Positions 1 to 11,654 of a stretch of DNA of 64,000 bases are shown here, piece after piece. Numbering within the stretch: position 1 is the first letter of the stretch; each line of letters opens with the position of its first letter. The notes below the pieces were generated by a model that saw only the letters and a program-made list of their open reading frames with translations, had not been told where the DNA came from and did no database searches. The position numbers were made by a program, and so were the translations under genes. Location of the stretch: positions 30,973,001 to 31,037,000 of the forward strand of contig NC_057843.1 of assembly GCF_910594005.1 (NCBI RefSeq), written 5' to 3'. This DNA is from Cervus elaphus. Its lineage: Eukaryota; Chordata; Mammalia; Artiodactyla; Cervidae.

Positions 1-2792
1 CTTCTCTGTCAGGGAGGGAGTTTCACCAGGCAAGAACACTGGAGCATATTGGCCAATACTGATTGCCATACCCTTCTAGAGCTGCCCTAGCCGCCAACTC
101 CCGGGTGCTGGCAGAACCCCTGTGACTCAAGCAGCTGGCCCTCTCCAGGGCAAACCCAAGTTCTCTAGGGCAGCCTGAGGAGCAAATCCCAGTGGATGAC
201 CCATATCCAGAGGTAGAAATAAAACCACAAGTGAAACCCAGGGGTGATGTGGCTAAGGAAGAAGGCCCAAAACCCTCCCACCAGCTGTACAAGCTGCAGA
301 TTAAATCACATGATCAACTAGGCAGACTCTGTATCTGGAATATGTGAAAGGTCATTGAGAGCACCCACAAAAGAAAACACACTACTTCTGATAGCTGTGG
401 ACATTGGAGGCAAGAACAAGAGAGTAGGAGCAGGTTAGAATCTGAGCTGCCTTCACAGCAGGTCCAGAGATCAGCACAGTGTTAGAGGGCATCCTAGGGA
501 GGTGAGGCGGACTGTGACCCCTAGCGAGGGAGAGGACTCTGACAGCAGTGACTCAAGAAAAACATTTATTATTCTTATGTTTTGACTTCTTCTGTAGATT
601 CTTTTGGAGTTTTTTTTTTTTTTTTTCTTTTTGTTCCTTCCTCCCCACCCCCTTTGTTGTAGCTGTTGATTTCATTGGCACTATGAAGTCTAACCAAGCT
701 TTTGAGCTTTTTTCTTTTTCTCTTTTTCCTCAGTCACATTTTTTTTATTGTTGTTACAAACCTCTGCCTCTATACTGGGCTTTTGCAGTTCTGGGGTGTT
801 TTTTTTTTTTTTTTTCTTCTCTTTTTTTAATTTTAATTTTTAATGTTTTAAACCTATTATTATTTTTTCTACATCTATTCCTTTGTTTCCTTTTCCTACT
901 GTTCTTTTCCCCTTGCAGATAATCTTTAATATATATAAATCTTTTTTATCTACCTCTATTTAACTTTGCATATCTATTCTTTCTTTTTTTTCTTTCTTTC
1001 CTTTAGACTGAACATATTTGTTAGTTTTATTTTCATTGCTTTTTATATCCCAATTGGCATCTTACTTTAGTTTTATTTTCCAGTTTGTGCTTTAGTTAGT
1101 TTTGTTCTGGTAGGCATAATTTTTGGTTTGCTTTGTGCACCAGGTCAATCTATTGTGCTTTATTTTTGTTGAACTGTTTTGATTTTGCTTATGGGTGTAT
1201 ATGTATATATGTATACTCAGTCACACTTTTTATTGTTGTTATAAACCTCTGCCTCTATGTTGGGCCTTTCCAGTTCTGTGGAGTTTTCCTTTTTTGCCTT
1301 TTCTCTTTCTTTTTCTGTTTTTATTTTTCCCTCTATTTTATAATTTTAATTTTTAATTTTCTTAAGCCTATTTATTTTCTGTGCATTTATTCCTTTGTTT
1401 GCCTTTCCTACTGCCCTTTTCCCCTTGCAGTTAATCTTCAATGTATATAAATCTTCATCTATCTCTATTTAACTTTGCACAGCTATTCTTTCTTTTCTTT
1501 TTTCCTTTCCTCTCAACATATTGTTATTTTTATTTTCCTTGCTTTATTCCCCATTTGGCAGCTTGCTTTAGTTTTATTTTCCAGATTGTGCTTTAGTTAG
1601 TTTTGTTCTGATAGATGTAATTTTAGGTTTCCTTTGTTTGCTGAGTCAATCTATTGTACTTTATTTTTGTTAGACTGTTTTGATTTTGCTTATGGGTGTA
1701 TATATATGTGTGTGTCTATATATTCAGTCACACTTTTTATTGTTGTTATAAACGTCTGCATCTACGTTGGGCTTCTGCAGTTCTGTGGAATTTTTCTTTT
1801 TTCCCACATTTTTTTTTCTTCTTCCATTTTTTAAAAATCTTTTCTCTTTTTTTGTAATTTTAACTTTTAATTTTTTAAACCTATTATATTTTTTTCTACA
1901 TTTTCCTTTGTTTGCCTTTCCTACTGTTCATTTCCCCTTGCAGTTAATCTTTATATATAAATCTTCTACATGTACCTCAATTTAAATTTGCATATCTATT
2001 CTTTCTTTCTTTTCTCTCTTTCCTTTCCTCTCAAAATATTTGTTAGTTCTGTTTTAATTGCTTTACTCCCCACTTGGCACCTTGCTTTAGTTTTGTTTTC
2101 CAGTTTGTGCTTTAGTTAGTTTTGTTCTTAACTGGTAAATATAGTTTTTGATTTCCTTTATTCTCTGGGTCAATCTATTGTACTTTGTTTTTTTGGACTG
2201 TTTTGACTTTGCTCATGGGTGTATATGTATATGTGTATATACCATTATTTTAATTATTATTTGCCTGATTTTGTAACTGCCATTGGTCTGGGGTTCATCT
2301 TTGGTTTCTCATTTTTGTATATTTATTTTAATCTCACTTAATGCCATAACAAACCACTTGTGTAATCTTCGTTCCTGACCAGAGATCAAGCTCTGAGCCT
2401 TTGGAGTGGGAACAGTGACTCCAAGACCCTAGACTACCAGAGAAAATGCTAGGGCATATCAAATAGTGAAAACTCATAGAAAGGAAACCACTTGAATACA
2501 AGACCTGGCATCACCCAACCACCAGCAGCAACCTGTGCAAGACTCCTCATCTAAACAACAAACAAAACAAAAATATAAACCCAATCAGCAGACAGGATTA
2601 CTACCTCACTCAGCCTTGCCCATCAGAGGAAAATCAAACAAACAAAAACTCAGCACAAATCACACCCTATAAGAAGCTTAGACAAACCACTGGACCAACC
2701 TTAGAGGGGCCAGAAACCAAAAGGAAGAAATAATTCAACCTTGAAGCCTGGGAAAAGGAGACATCAAATACAACAAGTTAAAAAAAATAATA
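1..2792 (+). promoter_or_regulatory. L1 5' UTR / internal promoter region
   Basis: Non-coding leader of the L1. Bases 1-540 are of mixed composition; from about 575 to 2340 the sense strand becomes strongly T-rich with long T and pyrimidine runs; from about 2380 to 2792 it becomes A-rich as it approaches ORF1. L1 5' UTRs carry an internal RNA polymerase II promoter, so promoter activity is inferred from family knowledge; I see no specific initiator that I would trust. The open frames here (for example 548-922 and 1133-1450, rich in Phe and Leu) are products of the T-rich composition, not genes. Confidence 0.8.
700..2230 (+). repeat. ~500-bp tandem units in the L1 5' UTR, about three copies
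   Basis: Several landmarks recur in the same order. A TCAGTCAC box followed by a TTGTTGTTA element lies at 730, 1217 and 1724. A CCCCTTGCAG box lies near 909, 1421 and 1932. A box of the form GTGCTTTAGTTAGTTTTG lies near 1087, 1588 and 2107. A GTCAATCTATTGT box lies near 1144, 1645 and 2168. Spacings are about 487-525 bases. The copies have diverged and their T-runs differ in length. The arrangement recalls promoter monomers of rodent L1s, but homology to those is not implied. Confidence 0.85.
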
Positions 2793-3690
2793 ATGAAAAG
2801 TCAGAGAAATACTACACAAATGAAGGAACAAACTAAAAACACAGAAGTCAAATAAATGAAGAGGAAACAAGCAAACTACCTGAAAAAGAATTCAGCATAA
2901 TGATAGTAAAGATGATCAAAAACCTTGAGAGCAAAATGGAAAAAATGCAATAATCAATCAACAAAGATCTAGAAGAATTAAAGAATAAACATGCAGACAA
3001 ACAACACAATTATTGAAATTAAAAATACTCCAGAAAGGAATCAGTAGCAGCATATCTGAAGCAGATGAATCACTGAACTGGAAGATAAAAGGGTGGAAAT
3101 AACTTCTGAAGAGCAGAATAAAGTAAAAGCAATGAAAAGAACTGAGGATAGTCTCAGAGACCTCTGGGATGATATCAAATGAACCAACATTTGAATAATA
3201 GGGGTCTCAGAAGAAGAAGAAGAGAAAAAGAATGGGCATGAGAAAATTTTTGAAGAGATTATAGTTGAAAATTTCCCCAACATGGAGAAGGAAATAGTCA
3301 ACCAAGTCCAAGAGGCACAAAGAGTCCCATACAGGATAAACATGGAGAAATATGCCAAGACACATACTAATCACATTAACAAAGACTAAATACAAAGAAA
3401 GAATATTAGAAGCAGCAACAGAGAAGCAACAAGTAACTTACAAGGGAAACCCCATATGCTTAACAGCTGATCTTTCAGCAGAAACTGTGCAGGCCAGAAG
3501 GAAATGGTAGGATATATTTAAAATTCTGAAAAGGAAAAAAATCTACAATGAAGATTTCTGTACCTGGCAAGGATCTCATTCAAAATTGATGGAGAAATCA
3601 AAAACATTTCAGACAAGCAAAAGTGAAGAGAATTCAGTACCACCAAACCAGCTTTACAGGAATTGTTAAAGGGACTTATATAGTCAAGAA
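2793..3690 (+). pseudogene. L1 ORF1 remnant (RNA-binding chaperone), broken
   Basis: The ATG at 2793 opens a frame that ends after 20 codons, with similarity continuing in another frame. A charged stretch consistent with the ORF1p coiled coil spans about 2850-3130. The C-terminal half is recognisable from about 3230. Near 3410-3520 the translation contains VTYKGNPICLTADLS and ETVQARRKW, which match the conserved C-terminal domain of mammalian ORF1p, followed by an in-frame stop near 3513. Similarity ends just before 3690 in a motif like LLKG. Several stops and frameshifts prevent production of the trimeric RNA-binding protein. The ~900-bp span is close to normal for ORF1. Confidence 0.85.
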
Positions 3691-3738
3691 ATACAAGAGA
3701 AGAAAGATCTACAAAATCAACCCTAAACAATTAAGAAA

Positions 3739-6700
3739 ATGGCAATAGAAACATTAATATCAATAATTACTTTAAATGTAAATGGATTAACTACTCCAAC
3801 CAAAAGATACAGACTGGCTGAATGGATACAAAAACAAGACTCATATATATACCATCTACAAGAAACCCACTTTAGACCTCAAGACACATATAGGCTGAAA
3901 GTGAAAGGATGGAAAAATATATTCCATGCAAATGGGATGCAAAAGAAAGCTGGAGTAGCAATCCTCATATCAGACAAAATAGACCTTAAAATAAAGAAAA
4001 TTACAAGAGATAAGGAAGAACACTACATAATGATCAAGGGATCAATCCAAGAGGAAGACATAAAAATTGTAAATATCTGTGCACCCAACATAAGCACCTC
4101 AATACATAAGACAAACACTAACAGACATAAAACAAGAAATTGACAGTAACACAATAATAGTAGGAGACTTTAACATCCCAATCACACTAATGGACAGATC
4201 ATCAAAACAGAAAATTAATAAGGAAACACAAGTCTGAAATAATATATTAGAAGAGATGTATCCCATTGATTTCTTCAGGACATTCCATCCAAATGCATAA
4301 TAATACACCATCTTCTCAAGTGCATATGGAACATTCTCCAGGATAGACCACATCTTGGGTCACAAATCAAACCTCAGTAAATTTAAGAAAATTGAAATTG
4401 TATGAAGCATCTTCTCCAAACACAAAGCTATGAGACTAGATATCAATTACAAGAAAAAAAAAAAAAAACTGTAAGAAACACAAACACATGGAGATTAAAC
4501 AACACATTTCTAAATAACCAACAGGTTACTGAAGAAATCAAAAGGGAAACCAAAAAATTTCTATAAACAAATAACAATGAAAACATGACAACTCAAAATC
4601 TATGGGATGCAGCAAAAGCAGTTCTAAGAGGGAAGTTTATAGCAATGCAGTCCTACCTCAAGAAATAGGAAAAACACTGAATAGACAATCTAACTTTACA
4701 CCTAAAAAAACTGGAAAAAGAAGAACAAAAACCCCCAAAATTAGTAGAAGGAATTAAATCATAAAGATCAGAGCAGAAATAAATGAAAAAGAAATGAAAG
4801 GAACAGTAGTAAAGATTAATAAAACTAAAAGCCGGTTCTTTGAGAAGATAAACAAACTGACAAACCTTTAGCCAGACTCATCAAGGAAAAAAGAGAGAAG
4901 AATCAGATAAACAAAATTAGAAATGAAAAGGTAGAGGTTACAGCAGACAATGCAGAAATACAAAGGATTCTAAGAGACTATTATGAACAATGATATGGCA
5001 ATAAAATGGATAAACTGGAAGAAATGGACAGATTCTTAGAAAAGTTCAATCTTCCAAGACTGAACCAGGAAGAAATAGAAATTATGAACAACCCAATTAC
5101 AAACACTGAAATTGAAGCTGTGATAAAAAATCTCTCAAATACAAAAGCCTAGTACCAGATGGCTTCCCAGGAGAATTCTATCAAACATTTAGAGAAGAGC
5201 TAATGCCTATCTTTCTAAAACTCTTTTAATAAACTGCAGAGGAAGAAACACTTCAAAACTCATTCTATGAACCTACCATCACCCTGATACCAAAACCAGA
5301 CAATGACAACACAAAAAAAGAAAACTACAGGCCAATATCACTGATGAATAGGGATGCAAAAATCCTCAACAAAATTTTAGCAAACAGAATTCTGCAACAC
5401 ATCAAAAGGCTCATACACCATGATCAAGTTGGGTTTATTCCAGGAATGCAAGGATTCTTCGATATACACAAATCAATCAATGTGATACACCATATTAACC
5501 AATTGAAAGATAAAAATCATATGATAATCTCAGTAGATGGAGAAAAAGCCTTTGACAAAATTCAAAACACATTTATGATTAAAACTTTTCCAAAAATGGG
5601 CATAGAAGGAACCTACCTCAACATAGTAAAGGCCATATTTGATAAGCCTGCAGAAAACATTATTCTCAATGGTGAAAAACTGAAAGCATTCCCCCTAAGA
5701 TCAGGAACAAGACAAGGGTGTCCACTTTCAGCACTGTTATTCAACATAGTTCTGGAAGTCCTAACTATAGCAATCAGAGAAGAAAAAGAAATAAAAGGAA
5801 TCTAGATCAGAAAAGAAGAAATAAAGCTCTCACTCTTTGCAGATGACATGTTACTGTACATAGAAAATCCTAAAGATAGTATCAGTAAATTACTAGAACT
5901 AATCAATCAGTGACTTTAGCAAAGTTGCAGGATACAAAATAAATACACAGAAATCACTTACATTTCTATATACTAATAACAAAAAATCAGAAAGAGAAAT
6001 TAAGGAATCAATTCCATTCACCATTGCCACAAAAAGATTAACTATCTAGGAATAAACTTACCTAAGGAGACAAAAGAACTGTATACAGAAAATTATAAGA
6101 CACTAATGAAAGAAATCAAATACAACATAAACAGATGGAGAAATATTTCTTGTTCCTGGGCAGGAAGAATCAATATTGTGAGAAATGACTATACTCCCAA
6201 ATGTAATCTAGAGATTCAATGTGATCCCTATGAAATTACAATGACATTTTTCATAGAACTAGAACAAAAAAATTTCACCATTCATATGGAAACGCAAAAG
6301 ACCCTGAATAGCCAAAGCAGTCTTGAGAAATAAGAATGGAGCTGGAGGAAACAACCTTCCTTACTTCAGATTATACTACAAAGCTACAGTCATCAGGGCA
6401 GTATGGTACTGGCACAAAAAGAGAAATATAGACCAATGGAACAAGATAAAAAGCCTAGGAATAAACCCATGCACCTATGGGTACCTTATTTTTGACAAAG
6501 GAGGCAAGAATATACTATGGGACAAAGGCAGCCTCTTCAATAAATGGTGCTGGGAAAACTGGACAGCTACATGTAAAATAATGAAATTAGAACACTTCCT
6601 AACACCATACACAAAGAGAAACTCAAAATGGATGAAAGACCTAAATGTAAGACCAGAAACTATAAAACTCTTAGAGGAAAACATAGGCAGAACACTCGAT

Positions 6701-7555
6701 GACATAAATCAAAGCAAAATCCTCTATAATCCACCTCCTAGAGTAATGGAAATAAAAACAAAAGTAAACAAGTGGGACCTGATTAAACTTAAAAGCTTTT
6801 TCACAGCAAAGGAAACTGTAAGCAAGGTGAAAAGACAACCTTTGGAATGGAAAAAAAAAAATAATAGCAAATGAAACAACTGACAAAGGATTAATTTCCA
6901 AAATATACAAGCAGCTCATACAACTCAATACCAGGAAAACAAACAACCCAATCAAAAAGTGGGGAAAGCCCTAAATAGACATTTCTCCAAAGAAGACATA
7001 CAGATGGCTAACAAACATGTGAAAGGATGCTCAACATCACTCATTATTTGAGAAATGCATATCAAAATCACAATGAGATTTCACCTCACACTGGTCAGAA
7101 TGGTCAATATCAAAATGTCTACACACAATAAATGCTGGAGAGGGTGTGGAGAAAAAGGAATGCTCTTTCACTGTTGGTGAGAATATAAATGGATGCAGTC
7201 ACTATGGAAGATGTTATGGAGATTCCTTAAAATACTAGGAATAAAACCACTATATGACCCAGCAATCTCACTCCTAGGCATATACCCTAAGGAAACTGCG
7301 GTTGAAAAAGACACGTGTATCCCATTGTTCAGTCCAGCACTATTTATAATAGCTAGAACATGGAAGCAACCTAGATGCCCATCAGCAGATGAATGGATAA
7401 AGAAGTGGTGATACATATACACAAAGGAATATTACTCAGCCATAAAAAGGAGTAAGTTCTGATGAGGTGGATGAGCCTAGAATATTATACAGAGTGAAGT
7501 GAGTCAGAAAGAGAAAAATAAATATTGTATTGTAACACATATATACAGAATCTAG
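3739..7555 (+). pseudogene. L1 ORF2 remnant (endonuclease-reverse transcriptase), broken
   Basis: The start is the ATG at 3739 (MAIETLISIITLNVNGL), matching the usual L1 ORF2 start. Endonuclease landmarks are LNVNG, LQETHF and, near 4160, VGDFNI; the later SDH-type motif appears as SKH near 4410. The first frame closes at 4143. RT similarity is best in 5344-5805 (motifs DQVGFIPGMQG, EKAFDKIQ, GTRQGCPLSALLFN), which ends at a TAG at 5803 where relatives have a sense codon. The catalytic FADD (5836-5847) follows in the same frame. The frame then shifts near 6270 and continues in 6323-6874 and 7193-7411. The family's final residues end at the TAG at 7553. No active protein is possible. Confidence 0.93.
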
Positions 7556-7918
7556 AAAGATGGTTCTGAAGAATTTATTTACAGGGCAGCAGTGGAGAAA
7601 CAGACATAGAGATTAGACTTGTGGACATGGGGAGAGGGGAGAAGAGGGTGAGCTGTATGGAAAAAGCAACATGGAAACTTACATTACCATATGTAAAATA
7701 GATAGCCAACAGGAATTTGCTGTCTGGCTCAGGAAACTTAAACAGGGGCTCTGTATTAACCTAGAGGGGTGGGATGGGGAGGGAGATGGGAGGGAGGTCC
7801 AAAAGGGAGGGAATGTTATGTATCCCTATGGCTGATTCATGTTGAGGTTTGACAGAAAACAACAAAATTCTGTAAAGCAAGTATCCTTCAATAAAAAGAT
7901 ACATTAAAAAAAAAAAAA
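7556..7918 (+). other. L1 3' UTR with G-rich tract, poly-A signal and tail
   Basis: A purine-rich leader with G runs at 7630-7650 is followed by a dense G-run tract at 7766-7810, a potential G-quadruplex of the kind found in many mammalian L1 3' UTRs. AATAAA lies at 7890-7895 and an A-run at 7906-7918 marks the tail. Flanking single-copy DNA starts directly after it. Confidence 0.85.
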
Positions 7919-9886
7919 GAAGAAAGAGTGTGCCTAGTACTTCTCTTTAGGTATTGAAGTTATCCGTCACTCATTTTCCTCAGATTTAATGATCAAGGTG
8001 AAATTCCAAGACGATAGGGAAATTGCAATTCAAATCTTATATACTATTTCTTCTATTTCTCTGAATTCCTTTGACCCATAGCACAGTTCCAGACACATTG
8101 ATAGCAATATAGAAATAGTAGGAAATGCAGTAAGTCTACCTGTTTTAAATAAATGGCACATTTCAATCAAAACATAAACAGAAAAATATTTGGTACAAAT
8201 TTACTTCTCACTGTAATTAAAATTTTCTATTGTAAAAATACAGAACTGATGTTTAAGCAATTAGTCAATGTAAGCCTTTTTTTATCCTTTGTAATCTGTA
8301 TTCATTCAAAAGCACATGTCCTTGAGGTTATTAAATGCTACATAATGGCAGTCCCAGACCTTGATATACCATTGCTTTCCTCCTATTTGACTGGGGATTT
8401 AAAGATCGTTTTCTGCACATATTCATTTCTATAGGACTATGTACGTTGTAAAAAAAAGAGTCTTTTCTGAAATAACATAAATGAACTTTATGGAGGAAAA
8501 GTAAACTAATCAGTCTGTAATTCATTCATGTGAGCTCACAAATCACTGTTCTGCAAGATATTAACTTGGGTTCAAAATAAATGAAGTTGCAGGAATATAT
8601 TATAATGATAATTGAAAGCATTCTGTAGCAGCATTACTGTATATATTTTATGTACATACAATATGAAATATGTCACTACAATGAAAATGACATGTGAAAA
8701 AAAAGTGGATGGAGATATTGTGGATTCCTAGCTTTAAATAAATTATTTGGAAGGCAATCTACATTGAATTTTAAAAATAAACTACATTCTTATTAAGAAA
8801 TTTAAACCTCTAATTGAGTTCTGTGAATCAGTACTCTATCTGCTCTTTACCAAGGTTTTTCTGACCATTTCAGAGACAAATTCTCACATAAGTTTAGCAA
8901 TTGGGTCATTAACATAACTGAAATTTCTACTTTTTCTTATTATTGAGAGTGAATAACTTTTTAACCACCTTTTTTTTCTATTCTGTCATAGTATGTAAAA
9001 TCAAAGTCATGATTGTCTTATTTTCAAATGGATGATCTGATTTAATTACAGTAAGTATTAAAAATTGGATGGGTCACATTTAAGTACTTTTAATACCTTC
9101 CTGAGTAGCTGGAATATATTGTCTTAATCATTCAGTTAAAATGATATATTTTTTATTATACTGATTTTATTTTTTATTTATATTTTTTATTATACTGGTT
9201 TTTTATTTTTTATTATACTGATACTGTATTCTGCACAATGTAGTATACTATTCTATATTCTAATCTGTCAATTAGTGGAATTTAGAGCAGTATATAAAAG
9301 GAGAGATCATCTACCAATACTGCCCAAAACTGGTTACAAAATATAGAAGGAAGTAGAGCTCATGAAATTGATGGAAAAGTATTTAGTACCAGACAGTTAA
9401 TTTACAGACACCTGATAATGACTAAATATTATACATGAATCTTCTCACAGTTGACTTGCTCATGTTAAACAGGCAAAACCTCCTTTTACTAAAGTGATTT
9501 CTAATTGTAGAAGGAACATCGTGGGTACTTTTAAAGACAATATAAGGCATTCACTGATCATCTTAGTTGACAAATCAGATAATTAATATTAGACATAAAA
9601 AATTAACATTCCTCCATTCTTGGTGAAATGCAAAATTTGCACTGACATTTAAAAATCAAGAATATTTAAAATGGTTATTGAAAATGGATGCAAACAAGTT
9701 CTAAAATCATTGATGTTTGTGTCTCTTTGTATTTGGGGTCTTCTCTGTGATCTCAATGTAATGTTTTAACACAAATAAATGTGATGTAAATGAGAAAAAG
9801 GCAAAAATGAGAATCCGTTAATAAGAGATTAGAAGAAACTTTTGAATATAAATTGATGTCATTTAGGAAGAAGAATGCTCAAAAGG
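7919..9886. other. AT-rich DNA with no recognised gene or repeat
   Basis: No transposon or coding pattern is recognised apart from a small AT-rich tandem at 9148-9222. The open frames here (such as 8153-8434) are short, low in complexity and unlike any family I know. Confidence 0.5.
9148..9222. repeat. AT-rich short tandem repeat
   Basis: The motif TTTTTATTATACTG occurs three times within about 75 bases, separated by TTTTATTTT-like spacers. It looks like a local slippage or duplication product. Confidence 0.75.
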
Positions 9887-10096
9887 GCTTCCTTGGTGAC
9901 TTAGTTGGTAAAGAATCTGCCTGTAGTATATGAGACCCAGATTTGATCCCTGGAACGGGAAGATGCCCTGGAGGAGGAAATGGCAACCCACTCTAGATTT
10001 CTTGCCTGGGAAATCCCATGGACAGAGGAACCTGGCAGGCTACAGTCCATGGGGTTTCAAGAGTCAGACACTACTTAGCCACTAAACCACCACCAT
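9887..10096 (+). mobile_element. Bov-tA SINE
   Basis: The tRNA-derived head starts with GGGCTTCCTTGGTGAC and carries a diverged B-box-like segment (GATTTGATCCCTGG). It is followed by the BovB-related body (CACTCTAG..., TTGCCTGGGAAATCCCATGG) and ends near a CAC-rich tail. It is non-coding, transcribed by RNA polymerase III in active members, and probably mobilised by BovB. No clear target-site duplication is visible. Confidence 0.9.
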
Positions 10097-11090
10097 GTTC
10101 CAAGGACACTTGGACACTGAAAGTTCTATACCTTCAAGGGCACGAACAACAAACTGGAGGGAAAGAGTTATTCCGTGTCTGAAGATTGTAGGACAAGGAG
10201 CAATGTCCTGAAACCTAGGGAATGAAAAGCTGGATAAAAGAAAAAATAGCTCAACATAAAAGGAAATGGGCATGAGAGACTTCAAGGAAGACCAAAGACA
10301 TTATTACATATTGCAAATGTTCAAGGGCAGAATATATACTGTGTTAACCAGAATAAGGTAGGGAGTGGTATGTTAAAAGTAAAAGTAAAAGGAAACGTTC
10401 TTCTGGGCTTTTTGACTTTTTTTTCAATAAGACATTCTCTACTGATTATGTATCTGTCAGATTCGATCAGAGGAGTAGAACTTCTGGACAGATATCATAA
10501 GGGATTCATCATAGGGACGTGACTATCCCAACTGTAGGAACTGGTTAAAAAGTCTGGGTGATGCCATTGATTTTGCATCTGCAAAAGGAAGAAGGATGGG
10601 TGGTGGGAGAAACAAGGCAAACTGGAACCTATGAAGGTGAGCAGAAAGCCATAGGTGTTGATTGGAACCAGCTTCAGCTTCTCAACTCTTCTGTGTCTCC
10701 CATTTCCATGATGACACTCACCTGGAGAAAAAGTCAGCCATCTTTTCCATGGCCCAGCTGTTGAAACACCAGGAGAAGGATCCAGAATAAATACAAAGTC
10801 TATGGGCCTGGCTGCTTCCCATGACAAGCAGGGGAGACAGCAGGTAAGCCATAGGCTCGTGCCCTGCTCCAGACTTCAGAGCCTGCAAAGTGAGGTGCTG
10901 CTGCTGCATTTCCACCTTCTGTGTCTCATGAGCCTTGTCTCTGTGGTCTACGCTCACCTGAAATCATGCAGGGAATGAAATTCTGGCAACTGGAATTTCT
11001 TCATAGCTTAATGGATAAAATGTTAATCCACCACAATATAATTTCAAACTTCCTTTACTGAATTGTCAATGAGATACCATAAAGATGATC
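10097..11090. other. Unassigned, locally GC-richer segment
   Basis: No repeat family is recognised. Bases 10490-10970 are less AT-rich than the surroundings. The minus strand there shows splice-like signals: possible acceptors ending at 10579 and 10758 and possible donors at 10721 and 10957, with a minus-strand frame of 79 codons at 10718-10957. I do not recognise the peptide, and such signals arise by chance. A lncRNA exon, an unrecognised old repeat or plain chance are all possible. Confidence 0.3.
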
Positions 11091-11185
11091 TAGTGCAGTA
11101 GAGCTGAAACTCTAGGTACATTGGAATTACCTGGAAGTCCTGTTAAAACACACATTTCAGAGCTTCACCTCCAGTTTCCAGTATC
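11091..11185. mobile_element. MER5A-like DNA-transposon relic (hAT-Charlie)
   Basis: The stretch GGAATTACCTGGAAGTCC followed by TGTTAAAACACA and a region like GGGCCCCACCTCCAG matches the internal part of MER5A, a non-autonomous hAT element. Termini are worn away, so orientation is not assigned. Confidence 0.6.
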
Positions 11186-11287
11186 AAGGTACAGTAAATG
11201 GGTTTCTCCAAAGAAACAGACCAATGTAATATGTGTGTATGTATATTTACCAATTCCTTAAAATAGATTTCTCTGTGTATGTACTAT

Positions 11288-11562
11288 ATGCTGCTGCTCC
11301 TAAGTCGTGTCAGTCATGTCCAACTCTGTGCCACCCCATAGATGGCAGCCCACTAGGCTCCACCGTCCTTGGGATTCTCCAGTCAAGAATACTGGAGTGG
11401 GTTGCCATTTCCTTCTCCAATGCATGAAAGTGAAAAGTGAAAGTGACGTCGCTCAGTCATGTCCGACTCTTCGCGACCCCATGGCCTGGAGCCCACCAGG
11501 TTCCTCCGTCCATAGAATTTTCCAAGCAAGAGTACTGGAGTGGGTTGCCATTGCCTTCTCCG
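11288..11562 (-). mobile_element. Bov-A2 dimeric SINE with target-site duplication
   Basis: Two Bov-A units joined by a GAAAGTGAAAAGTGAAAG linker, read on the minus strand, with a GCTGCTGCT-type tail at the left edge. The 11-base direct repeat GTATGTACTAT flanks it exactly (11277-11287 and 11563-11573), which sets the borders and shows an insertion by target-primed reverse transcription. Open frames over it come from SINE sequence. Confidence 0.93.
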
Positions 11563-11586
11563 GTATGTACTATGTATAGTACATAC

Positions 11587-11593
<7 letters not shown>

Positions 11594-11618
<25 letters not shown>
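11594..11618. repeat. (TA)n microsatellite
   Basis: An uninterrupted TA run of about 12 units just right of the Bov-A2 insertion. Confidence 0.9.
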
Positions 11619-11654
11619 GGACTGCAGCATGCCAGACAATCTATATGGATATAG

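Larger units (their letters stand above)
1..7918 (+). mobile_element. Ruminant L1 LINE, nearly full length, 5' end cut by window
   Basis: A sense-strand L1 retrotransposon. In order it shows a long 5' UTR, a decayed ORF1 whose C-terminal part reads like mammalian L1 ORF1p, a decayed ORF2 with endonuclease, reverse transcriptase and Cys-rich C-terminal similarity, a short 3' UTR with a G-rich tract, an AATAAA at 7890 and a poly-A run ending near 7918. The order and spacing match full-length mammalian L1s; the ~7.9 kb length fits the long ruminant L1 type. The true 5' end and 5' target-site copy lie upstream of the window, so the insertion cannot be delimited. Multiple stops and frameshifts make it inactive. 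Confidence 0.95.

Noticed and set aside
548..1985. Series of Phe/Leu-rich frames that could look like small membrane proteins
   Set aside because: They arise from the T-rich L1 5' UTR; three similar frames exist because the DNA unit is tandemly repeated.
700..2230. CRISPR array or satellite
   Set aside because: The units are about 500 bases, diverged, and sit within the L1 leader at the expected place; there are no short repeats with unique spacers.
9887..10096. Bov-tA heads as real tRNA genes
   Set aside because: The tRNA-like parts lack a full cloverleaf, are diverged, and are always joined to a BovB-like body.
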